This document shows, in pieces, positions 1 through 5,438 of a stretch of DNA of 11,969 nucleotides. The notes below the pieces were generated by a model, which was not told the DNA's origin, searched no databases, and worked only from the letters and a program-made list of their open reading frames with translations. The stretch comes from Phycisphaerales bacterium UBA854 (lineage in GTDB: Bacteria > Planctomycetota > Phycisphaerae > Phycisphaerales > SM1A02): positions 1-11,969 of the forward strand of contig DBGM01000022.1 of assembly GCA_002295885.1 (NCBI GenBank), read 5' to 3'. A program made the translations under genes and the position numbers. Position 1 is the stretch's first letter, and every line of letters starts with the position of its first letter.

Positions 1-75
1 CCTTCTTGCGAGTGGCCTTCTTGGGAGCGGCCTTCTTACGAGTGGCCTTCTTGCGAGTCGCCTTCTTGCGAGTCG
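1..75 (-). repeat. 15-bp tandem repeat, five units, inside the lysine-rich gene
   Basis: Five consecutive 15-bp units (1-15, 16-30, 31-45, 46-60, 61-75) each begin ccttctt on the plus strand and differ at only a few positions, for example ccttcttgcgagtgg and ccttcttacgagtgg. Each unit encodes one five-residue step of the basic repeat. The array continues past the window edge. Because the unit is a multiple of 3, gain or loss of units would change tail length without breaking the frame. Confidence 0.85.
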
Positions 76-103
76 TCTTCTTCTTGGCGCGTTTCTTGGC
101 CAT
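1..103 (-). CDS. Lysine-rich histone H1-like protein, N-terminal fragment
   Basis: Only the first 34 codons are inside the window; the gene runs off the left edge. The ATG at 103-101 is preceded by GGAGGT (116-111) with 7 nt spacing, a good ribosome binding site. The peptide starts MAKKRAKKKTTRKKATRKK and continues as repeats of Lys-Lys-Ala-Thr-Arg, with one unit changed to KKAAP. It has almost no acidic or hydrophobic residues. Such tails occur in bacterial histone H1-like proteins and in lysine-rich extensions of HU-type proteins, which bind and compact DNA; that role here is inference from composition. No globular domain is visible in the part available, so an HU domain further on, or a ribosomal-type basic protein, cannot be excluded. 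The gene is transcribed leftward, divergently from the M16 homologue across a long non-coding region. Confidence 0.8.
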   Translation of the reverse strand, partial: MAKKRAKKKTTRKKATRKKATRKKAAPKKATRKK

Positions 104-570
104 TGGATTGACCTCCATTGTGTCCGCTATAGCGTGTCGGAGAAAGTGGGTACGCACGTGCACCCCAGGCGGAACGCTCTCCGAGAGGTATACCCGTATC
201 GGAACAGTGCGAAAAGAGGCTTTAGAGGAAATCCAGCCGATAAAATCCGTATGCGACATCGTCGCACAACGTCGTCGTACGCTTACTGGATACGACACAC
301 CGGGATGTTTCTGTTGTCTGCGTACTCGATCATGCTCTGCTTGCATTCATTCGTACGTTCGTCGTGCACAACACGATGATGTGTCGATCAGTCGTACAGG
401 TGTCGGAGTCACTGGTGAAAAACCCGTCTCATGATGTCGCAAAGGGCGATTCAATGCACAATTTCCGACATGCACGATTCATCGTTGCACCGCTCATGCA
501 GCGTGCACGCATGCGACCAGTGTGTATGGTGATCGAGTAGCACTTGATTCGGATGAAAGGGCGCATCGCA
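104..570. other. Long non-coding region between divergent genes
   Basis: This 467-bp stretch holds no credible gene and looks clearly lower in GC than its neighbours. It contains the leaders of two divergent genes. Visible elements are a 10-bp palindrome CGCTATAGCG (125-134) just upstream of the lysine-rich gene; the palindrome GGTATACC (187-194), which on the minus strand is part of GGGTATACCT, a possible -10 for that gene; a small hairpin CGTCGTG/CACGATG (360-366 with 372-378, one G-T pair, 5-nt loop) without a T-tract; and the palindrome GCGTGCACGC (501-510). The last sits where the -35 would lie for GTATGGT (524-530), a possible -10 for the M16 homologue. The motif gtcgtac recurs three times. 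Functions are unproven. Confidence 0.5.
524..530 (+). promoter_or_regulatory. Possible -10 element for the M16 homologue
   Basis: GTATGGT fits the GTAYNNT pattern seen before other genes here. It would place the transcript start near 537, leaving a leader of about 34 nt to GTG 571 that contains AAAGGG. No TTGACA-like -35 is seen; the palindrome GCGTGCACGC (501-510) covers that position. Confidence 0.3.
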
Positions 571-1806
571 GTGAACAGCATCGAGACACATCGCTTCGGA
601 AACGGTTTGCAGCTGCTTGTCGAGCCAAAAAAAAATGTGAAATCGTGCGGTCTGCATTGGGTTTTCCCCTCCGGAGCATGCATGGATGACGGAAATCGGG
701 TCGGCGCATCGGTCATGCTGGCCGAAATGCTGGTGCGCGGCGCCGGTTCGATGGACAGTCGTGCACTGAGCGATGCCATGGATCGTTGCGGCATGCGACG
801 ATCCACCGACGTCGGGGTCTTCCATCTTTCGGCCTCCGCAACAATGATGGGCGCATCTCTGGACAGGGGCCTGGAGCTGTTGTCCACCATGGTGCTCGAG
901 CCTCATCTGGCTGAGGAGTCCGTCGAACCGGTGCGGAGTCTCTGTCTGCAGTCGCTCGACTCCCTTCGGGATGAACCGCAGCACGAGGTCATGCTCCGCC
1001 TGCGGGCCCGGCACCGACGATCTCCGTTCAACCGCAACGGCTACGGCGAGCGTGACGCCATCGAATCGATGAAGCGTTGCGATCTCCAGTCCGCCTGGGA
1101 ACGCGGCATCGTGCCCGATGGTGCGATGCTCGGAGTCTGCGGCGACGTGGAGCCGTCGGCTCTGGTGGATCTTCTCGAAGAACGATTCGGAACCTGGTCC
1201 GGCACGGCATCGCATCCGGAGGAGGAGAACGAATCCCGGGGCGGCGCCGAGCACGTGGATCGTGAAAGTGCGCAGGTGCACATCGCCCTCGCCTGGGATG
1301 CCCCGGCGGCATCGCATGCCGATGCCGTACTCGAGCGTCTGGCCAGCCGGATCTTCGGTGGCTCCTCGAGCGGTCGGCTGTTCACCGAGGTCCGTCAGAA
1401 GCAGTCGCTCTGCTACAGCGTGGGTGGGAGCTACCGTGTCGGTCCCGAGCGCGGAGAAATCGTCGTCTACGCCGGGACCACTCCCGAGCGAGCCCAGAAG
1501 ACGCTGGATACGTGTCTTGCCGAATACCGTCGAATGAAGCAGGGCATCACCGAAGATGAGTTCAACCGTGCCCGCATCGGACTCGAGAGCGGATTGATCT
1601 TCTCCGGGGAGTCCACATCCGCTCGGGCGACGGCACTGGTGTCTGACCAGTTCCTGCTGGGTCATCCACGGTCGCTCGACGACGTACGGTCGGAGATCGC
1701 CGCCGTCACCCTGGATCAGGTCAATGCGTACCTTGCCCGGAGGAGCGATGTCGCCCCCACCATTGTCACCATGGGCCCGGCTCCGCTGGACATCGATGAT
1801 TCCTAG
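571..1806 (+). CDS. M16-family peptidase homologue, zinc site lost (partner-type subunit)
   Basis: The protein (411 aa) has the two-domain M16B layout: an N-terminal HRFGNGLQLLVEP strand typical of the family, then a C-terminal domain with GGSSSGRLFTEVRQKQSLCYS. The HXXEH zinc motif should lie around residues 48-52, but the aligned stretch reads VMLAEMLVRG, so both His and the Glu are replaced (V48, A51, E52). The Arg/Tyr pair of the C-terminal domain is kept (R275, Y282). In heterodimeric M16B proteases one subunit carries HXXEH and the other the R/Y pair; this protein fits the second type and is probably not a protease alone. No catalytic partner lies in the window. GTG 571 was chosen because AAAGGG (556-561) precedes it and the family usually begins just before the strand seen here. 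ATG 553 and TTG 544 are in frame but have no visible ribosome site. There is no signal peptide, so it is likely cytoplasmic. Confidence 0.88.
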   Translation: MNSIETHRFGNGLQLLVEPKKNVKSCGLHWVFPSGACMDDGNRVGASVMLAEMLVRGAGSMDSRALSDAMDRCGMRRSTDVGVFHLSASATMMGASLDRGLELLSTMVLEPHLAEESVEPVRSLCLQSLDSLRDEPQHEVMLRLRARHRRSPFNRNGYGERDAIESMKRCDLQSAWERGIVPDGAMLGVCGDVEPSALVDLLEERFGTWSGTASHPEEENESRGGAEHVDRESAQVHIALAWDAPAASHADAVLERLASRIFGGSSSGRLFTEVRQKQSLCYSVGGSYRVGPERGEIVVYAGTTPERAQKTLDTCLAEYRRMKQGITEDEFNRARIGLESGLIFSGESTSARATALVSDQFLLGHPRSLDDVRSEIAAVTLDQVNAYLARRSDVAPTIVTMGPAPLDIDDS

Positions 1807-1827
1807 CCGATGCGGCGTTCTGCCTGC

Positions 1828-1833
1828 TACCAT
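1828..1833 (+). promoter_or_regulatory. Possible -10 element immediately upstream of the 88-aa gene
   Basis: TACCAT ends 8 nt before ATG 1842. Spacing matches the other start-proximal hexamers in this window, although here the base before it is C rather than G. No -35 is recognisable, and read-through from the M16 gene is equally possible. Confidence 0.35.
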
Positions 1834-1841
1834 GAAATGAC

Positions 1842-2108
1842 ATGAGCCTTCAAAGCACCGGATACCAGCAGGGAACGAGGGTCAGAGTCACGCAGCAGAC
1901 GCCGCTGCGGGACCGGACCTGGAGTGAAGTCGTCGAGGGCGAAGTGATGCGGTGTCGGCAGGCCAAGACCGGCTCCTGGTTCGCCCACGCCAAGGACGAC
2001 CAGCTCTGGCTCGATCGCCTGGAGCTTCGACTGGCCGATGGTGAACTGGCCGTTCTCAACCTGGATCAGTATTCGGTCGTCGAGGTCCTCGGCGACCCTC
2101 AGGGCTGA
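1842..2108 (+). CDS. Conserved hypothetical 88-aa protein
   Basis: A small protein, 35 nt downstream of the M16 homologue on the same strand. It has no signal peptide or membrane segment. Alternating polar and hydrophobic stretches (residues about 12-20, 29-38, 52-64, 69-84) suggest a small all-beta barrel. The segment KTGSWFAHAKDDQLWLDRLEL is distinctive and resembles hypothetical proteins I associate with planctomycetes; no function is known to me. ATG 1842 has no Shine-Dalgarno site but follows TACCAT by 8 nt, so the message may be nearly leaderless. Its 3' end overlaps the convergent lipoprotein gene by 10 nt (2099-2108). The reading frame, codon use and fold-like pattern support a real gene. 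Confidence 0.8.
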   Translation: MSLQSTGYQQGTRVRVTQQTPLRDRTWSEVVEGEVMRCRQAKTGSWFAHAKDDQLWLDRLELRLADGELAVLNLDQYSVVEVLGDPQG

Positions 2109-2647
2109 TCGTCCGATCCCATCCCATCCTGCGGCAGCCGTTCGGAAGGATTCCGGACGAATCGTACACCGCTGACATCCGACAGCGTCCGTCCCTGTGG
2201 GGTCACCAGAACCGCACGCAAGCGCGGTTCGAACGGGACATCGATCCGTGGTGACAGCTCAAGGGTGACCTGGTAGGTGCGGGTGACTTCGTCGTAGTAC
2301 TGCCGATTGAGCTCCAGATCGTTCAGGTCGCATTCCCATTCCGTCTTGGACATGAGCATGACACCGTCACGGCTCGGACCCGTCAGGGAAATTGTCAGCT
2401 TGCCGACCCCCCGGGTCGAGAAGCCGTCTGGATCCTGGAACTCGATGCGGGCCTGCACCATCGCCACGCCGGTTTCCCGGTCCAGCTTGATGCGTGAAAT
2501 CGGATGGACCCGTATCGCCGTGGGTGCGTAGGGCCATTGGAGCGATGCGGCATCGAGTTGTATCCGTTCTCCGGACGATCCGGGAGCACACGCTCCGAGA
2601 CCACTGCAGACGATGGCGGCGAACAGAATTCCGAAGCGGAAGGGCAT
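2099..2647 (-). CDS. Small lipoprotein of unknown function
   Basis: The 182-aa product starts with a short basic and hydrophobic stretch and a lipobox LGAC (L17-C20), so it should be exported and lipid-anchored at Cys20. The mature part looks beta-rich, with TAIRVHPISRI, a stretch around ARIEFQDPDGF, and KLTISLTG, suggestive of an immunoglobulin-like or C2-like sandwich; I recognise no family. The segment NRQYYDEVTRTYQVTLEL is another likely conserved core. The start ATG 2647 has no ribosome binding site but follows TGGGTATCCT with 6 nt to spare, consistent with leaderless expression. It lies 50 nt downstream of flgM on the same strand, so co-transcription is possible. Its end overlaps the convergent 88-aa gene by 10 nt. 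Confidence 0.85.
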   Translation of the reverse strand: MPFRFGILFAAIVCSGLGACAPGSSGERIQLDAASLQWPYAPTAIRVHPISRIKLDRETGVAMVQARIEFQDPDGFSTRGVGKLTISLTGPSRDGVMLMSKTEWECDLNDLELNRQYYDEVTRTYQVTLELSPRIDVPFEPRLRAVLVTPQGRTLSDVSGVRFVRNPSERLPQDGMGSDDQP

Positions 2648-2653
2648 GCCCGC

Positions 2654-2662
2654 AGGATACCC
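2654..2662 (-). promoter_or_regulatory. Extended -10 element upstream of the small lipoprotein gene
   Basis: On the minus strand the sequence reads GGGTATCCT and the hexamer TATCCT ends 6 nt before ATG 2647. That would put the transcript start on or next to the start codon. The same string occurs upstream of the 75-aa gene at 8764 and, as CCCGTATCCT, upstream of yggS. No -35 is visible. Confidence 0.45.
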
Positions 2663-2697
2663 ACGCGGGAGCCCATGGGCCGGTGAAGGAGGCGGAA

Positions 2698-2997
2698 TCA
2701 GCCCTCGAGATCCTTGAGCAGCCCGTCGATGGCGTGTTCGTACTTCTCGGGCGTCTCGTACCCACCGGCGTCGATCGCTTCCCGGACGGAGTCGATCTTG
2801 TCGGTTCTGGTCTCCGGCAACTGGCGCAGTGCCTGCAGCCAGGAGGCGAATCGGGAGACTTCGACCCGGTCGGGCCGTTCGTGTCCTGCGGTACCGGTTG
2901 GATGTCCCACGGCCCTGGAGTCGTGTTCACGGCTCGGGCTTGAAGTTCTCTGCACAGGTCCCACCGAACCATTGGCGATCGAAGCGATGTCAGGCAT
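2698..2997 (-). CDS. flgM: FlgM-type anti-sigma-28 factor
   Basis: FlgM binds sigma-28 (FliA) and holds back late flagellar genes until the hook-basal body exports it. The 99-aa product has a polar, probably disordered N-terminal half rich in Ser, Gly, Arg and His. Its C-terminal half carries the family signature: TRTDKIDSVREAIDAGGYET (residues 63-82), then a final helix ending GLLKDLEG, matching the usual R-x-x-K-V-x-x-I-R-x-A-I-x-x-G-x-Y pattern. Size is normal for the family. ATG 2997 was chosen because AGGAG (3011-3007) lies 9 nt upstream; the frame is open further but that extension has no family similarity. No other flagellar gene is in the window, so it is an orphan here. It could control a related sigma factor. 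A hairpin sits just upstream of its ribosome site. Confidence 0.85.
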   Translation of the reverse strand: MPDIASIANGSVGPVQRTSSPSREHDSRAVGHPTGTAGHERPDRVEVSRFASWLQALRQLPETRTDKIDSVREAIDAGGYETPEKYEHAIDGLLKDLEG

Positions 2998-3006
2998 CGA
3001 AATGCA

Positions 3007-3037
3007 CTCCTGGACGATCCCTTCAGCGAGGGGATCG
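3007..3037 (-). promoter_or_regulatory. flgM leader: hairpin next to the ribosome binding site
   Basis: CGATCCC (3015-3021) and GGGATCG (3031-3037) form a perfect 7-bp inverted repeat with a 9-nt loop. On the flgM strand the stem ends 3 nt before the Shine-Dalgarno AGGAG (3011-3007), which is 9 nt from the ATG. If transcribed, the stem could affect ribosome access, or the repeat could be a DNA-level operator. No clear flgM promoter was found; neither a sigma-28 nor a sigma-54 consensus is evident upstream. Confidence 0.4.
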
Positions 3038-3186
3038 CGTCCTTGGGTATCCGTCTGTTTTTCGCAGATTCTTCCCTGAATCCGTATGGGGACGGGGCAC
3101 CTGGGGAAACCCGCCTCCGAGGTATTCCATCGGATGACCGACCTTCCGGACTTGAACATTTCAAGGTTCGGCTGCGAAAGGGTCGC

Positions 3187-3225
3187 AAACCCCATTTTGA
3201 CACCTCAATAGGGGTTTCGTACCGT
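3187..3225 (+). promoter_or_regulatory. Sigma-70-type promoter with overlapping inverted repeat
   Basis: TTGACA (3197-3202) is followed after exactly 17 nt by TACCGT (3220-3225), preceded by G as in the other -10 elements here. A transcript start near 3232 gives a leader of about 20 nt containing the Shine-Dalgarno GGAGG (3242-3246). The inverted repeat AAACCCC (3187-3193) / GGGGTTT (3211-3217), with a 17-nt spacer, brackets the -35 and the spacer and could be a repressor site. The rest of the 255-bp flgM-lipoprotein interval holds no gene. Confidence 0.55.
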
Positions 3226-3252
3226 GAGCGGTCGATCAGTTGGAGGCTCTCC

Positions 3253-4212
3253 GTGACCATTCGAACCGGATTACATCCCGTCTTCATTGCCTTGGTGCTC
3301 ACCACCCTTCTGGGAATGGGATGCCAGCCCGATTCGAATCGGCCGGTTGCCGGCGGTGGTTCCAATGGTGCGGCATTCGAGCCCACCGAGGACACCCTTT
3401 CCGATCTGGATCTCGGCGAGGACTGGGCCCAGTACGAGCAGCAGCTTTCATCGCGGAACGCCACGGGATCGTCGACGGAGGGGGCACCGACGTTTCGGGG
3501 CGGAGCCGCGTCCGGAGGTCCGGGATTCGCCATCGTGCTGGCGACGTTCGGAGGTGACGCTCACCGTGAGCAGGCCAACCAGTTCCGGGAGCGTGCGGCC
3601 ATTCTGCTGCCCGAAATGGCCGGCTCCATTCGGATCCACCCCTCCGCCGGCGGCTCGCTGGTGGTCTGCGGTGAATACGCCGGCTGGAAGGACGTGGGGG
3701 CCAAGCAGGACATCAAGACCCTTCAGGAGTTGACCATCAACGGGGTGCAGGTCTTTCCGCAGGCCATGCTGACGGAACTTTCCGTCCCGCGGGATCCGAA
3801 CTCGATCGACGAGGCGGAACTCGTGTCCCTTCGACTCCGGTATCCGGACATCCGGGTCCTCTACACCCTCGAGGTCGCCATCTGGGGCGATTTCGAGAGC
3901 GGTCAGTGGCCGGAAGCCACCCGGCGACGAGCCGCCGAACGCTACGCCAGAACGCTCCGCCAGCGGGGCGTGCCTGCCTTCTACCATCACGACCCCGTCC
4001 GGGAGATGAGCATGGTCACGGTGGGTGTGTTCGATCATCGTGCCATCGACGGTCAGACCGGCTTGCGTAGCCCCCAGGTCGAACGGTTCCTGATGGACTT
4101 CCCGGAACGGATGGTCAACGGTGAGCAGATCATCGATTTGTACGATCCATCCGATCCGTCCAAGGGCGGTCGTCCCCAGGAGCCCCGGATCGTCGAGGTT
4201 CCGACTCTCTGA
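3253..4212 (+). CDS. Lipoprotein with two SPOR-like repeats, function unknown
   Basis: GTG 3253 is set by GGAGG (3242-3246) 6 nt upstream and by the signal peptide that begins there. The 319-aa product has a hydrophobic stretch (residues 9-22) ending LLGMGC, with Cys24 the likely lipidated residue, although Gly at -3 is unusual. A low-complexity linker follows (about 25-90). Two similar halves come next: one starting FAIVLATF and carrying GSLVVCGEYAGW, the other starting YTLEVAIW and carrying MSMVTVGVFDHR. Each has strand, Arg/Ala-rich helix, strand, and a V-x-G-x-F/Y strand, the order of a SPOR-like fold that binds denuded peptidoglycan; this is inference from pattern, not family recognition. 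It diverges from flgM and converges on the ALDH-like gene with 8 nt between stop codons. Confidence 0.87.
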   Translation: MTIRTGLHPVFIALVLTTLLGMGCQPDSNRPVAGGGSNGAAFEPTEDTLSDLDLGEDWAQYEQQLSSRNATGSSTEGAPTFRGGAASGGPGFAIVLATFGGDAHREQANQFRERAAILLPEMAGSIRIHPSAGGSLVVCGEYAGWKDVGAKQDIKTLQELTINGVQVFPQAMLTELSVPRDPNSIDEAELVSLRLRYPDIRVLYTLEVAIWGDFESGQWPEATRRRAAERYARTLRQRGVPAFYHHDPVREMSMVTVGVFDHRAIDGQTGLRSPQVERFLMDFPERMVNGEQIIDLYDPSDPSKGGRPQEPRIVEVPTL

Positions 4213-4224
4213 CGGTTTCGTCAG
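4209..4224. terminator. Compact hairpin spanning two convergent stop codons
   Basis: CTGACG (4209-4214), loop GTTT, CGTCAG (4219-4224) is a perfect 6-bp stem that includes the TGA of the lipoprotein gene and the TGA of the ALDH-like gene. It is symmetrical, so it could act in both directions, but no T-tract follows on either strand. A weak or factor-assisted terminator is the most that can be said. Confidence 0.3.
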
Positions 4225-5096
4225 GTCGAGGATGGGTGCCAGATCGTCTTTGATTCGACGAACGGCTCGATGTTCCACGGCGAAGCGACCAGATCATCGT
4301 CCTCCCACTGCGCTTCGGTGTGCTTGACCAGATGCACCCGTTTGAGGTTGTCAGCGGCACCTTCCTGCAGGGTGGTGCGTTGACCCGCCGTGAGATTCGC
4401 GGCCACCACCGCGTCGATCTCCCGGTGGCGTGCCACGGGTTCCAGCAGTTCCGCCCGCTGCCCGGTCAGGAGGTTCACGACTCCCGGAGGCACGTCCGAC
4501 GTGGCGCAGATCTCCGAAAGCAGCACGCCCGGGAGCGGCTGGGATTCCGAGGCCACTGCGATCACCGTGCAGCCCGCGCACAGTGGAGCTGCGAGCAGCG
4601 TGACCAGTCCGAGCAGCGAAGGCGTATCGGGCGCGAAGACGGCGGTGATGCCGGTCGGCTGTGGGACGGTGAAGTTGTAGAAGGGGCCCGCCACGGGATT
4701 CTGGCACCCCAGGACCTGCTGGTACTTGTCGGACCACCCCGCAAAGCGTACGAGCCGGTCGATGGATGCTTCGACCTCGCGTCGGGCCTTGGCCGGTGTC
4801 ACGCCGCCGGTGTTCCGGATGGCCATCGTGAACTCCTCTCGCCGACCTTCGAGCATCTCCGCCATCCGGTAGAGGATCTGTCCCCGAAGGTAGGCGGTGG
4901 CGTTCTCCCAGCCCGAGGCCGCCTTCCTCGCTGCTTCGACGGCATTCCGCATGTCCTTGCGGGAAGCGACGCAGGCGTGGGCGATCACCCGGTCCTTGGT
5001 GTCGTGCAGGGGCATCGACCGTCCGGATTCGGTGCGTGGAAAGGCGCCTCCGATGAAGAGCTTGCAGGTCTTGACGACGTCCAGGCGTGTGGTCAT
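4221..5096 (-). CDS. Truncated, non-catalytic aldehyde dehydrogenase-like protein
   Basis: The 291-aa product follows the ALDH N-terminal fold: KLFIGGAF (12-19), a VEAARKAASGWENAT helix, then PTGITAVFAPDTPSLLGL and VPPGVVNLLTGQ. It ends where a normal ALDH (about 490 aa) still needs ELGGK, the catalytic Cys and the C-terminal Glu. Residues that remain in register are altered: PWNFP is APDTP (Asn lost), LKPAE is AVASE (Lys lost), and FTGSTEVGK reads AANLTAGQ. It should be neither an oxidoreductase nor a good NAD binder. ATG 5096 overlaps the stop of the membrane-protein gene as ATGA, so translation is probably coupled. The clean frame and coupling argue for a maintained protein, not decay. It resembles the second, ALDH-like domain of two-domain ALDH16 proteins and may be a structural or regulatory partner of the full-length ALDH. 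Confidence 0.88.
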   Translation of the reverse strand: MTTRLDVVKTCKLFIGGAFPRTESGRSMPLHDTKDRVIAHACVASRKDMRNAVEAARKAASGWENATAYLRGQILYRMAEMLEGRREEFTMAIRNTGGVTPAKARREVEASIDRLVRFAGWSDKYQQVLGCQNPVAGPFYNFTVPQPTGITAVFAPDTPSLLGLVTLLAAPLCAGCTVIAVASESQPLPGVLLSEICATSDVPPGVVNLLTGQRAELLEPVARHREIDAVVAANLTAGQRTTLQEGAADNLKRVHLVKHTEAQWEDDDLVASPWNIEPFVESKTIWHPSST

Positions 5097-5437
5097 GAGT
5101 GGTTCTCGGAAGGGCCTTCCAGCAGGCGGGCGATCGATGGTCGGTAGCGTTTGAACGACACCACGGCGAGGCAGGCGAGCACCAGCCACCAGGCTCCGCC
5201 CCGTACGGCGGGGTCGCGTACGAGGATCAGGTGCTCCCAGAACTCCCAGGCTGCGTTCTTGACGAAGTGCATCCAGGCCGAGGCCGTCGCCCCGGGATCC
5301 TCGGATCCCGCCAGCAGCACGGCGTCAACCACGAACCAGGTGACCCAGGCCAGCATCAGCGCCTCCAGCAGGCGCATTGCGGCGTGACCGATGATCCGCA
5401 GCGGCAGGGTGCGTCGGGTTGTCGTGACGTCATCCAT
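5093..5437 (-). CDS. Small membrane protein in the deoC-ALDH operon
   Basis: The 114-aa product has a basic N-terminus (TTRRTLPLRIIGH), one strong hydrophobic segment (about 22-44, with LLEALMLAWVTWFVVDAVLL), an amphipathic middle containing MHFVKNAAWEFWEHL, and a second hydrophobic segment (about 83-95). Two membrane passes with both ends inside are likely. The middle and N-terminal motifs faintly recall the DUF2061 membrane family, but I am not sure of this. Its ATG begins 1 nt after the stop of the full-length ALDH gene, and its own stop overlaps the next start by 4 nt, so it is embedded in the operon. It might anchor the two ALDH-type proteins to the membrane; that is inference from position only. 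Confidence 0.85.
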   Translation of the reverse strand: MDDVTTTRRTLPLRIIGHAAMRLLEALMLAWVTWFVVDAVLLAGSEDPGATASAWMHFVKNAAWEFWEHLILVRDPAVRGGAWWLVLACLAVVSFKRYRPSIARLLEGPSENHS

Positions 5438-5438
5438 G

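Noticed and set aside
1..75. CRISPR-like direct repeats
   Set aside because: The 15-bp units are contiguous without spacers and encode a regular basic peptide, so they are a coding tandem repeat.
360..378. Intrinsic terminator at the hairpin CGTCGTG/CACGATG
   Set aside because: The stem has a G-T pair, moderate GC and no T-tract on either strand, and it does not follow a gene end.
451..1833. A 460-codon open frame on the minus strand opposite the M16 homologue
   Set aside because: No motif or start signal; its protein is rich in His, Gly and Arg, typical of antisense translation. The plus-strand M16 motifs are clear.
2998..3195. Longer FlgM starting at 3195
   Set aside because: The extra 66 residues show no family similarity, and a good Shine-Dalgarno site with correct spacing marks ATG 2997.
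2367..3533. A 388-codon open frame on the minus strand
   Set aside because: It lies antisense to the SPOR-like lipoprotein and crosses flgM and the small lipoprotein in other frames. Its translation is Arg/Pro/Ser-rich with no domain, as expected for a shadow in GC-rich DNA.
4221..5096. Pseudogene reading of the short ALDH
   Set aside because: The frame is clean, the start is coupled by ATGA to the previous gene, and the changes fall exactly at catalytic residues rather than randomly. A maintained non-catalytic protein is more likely.
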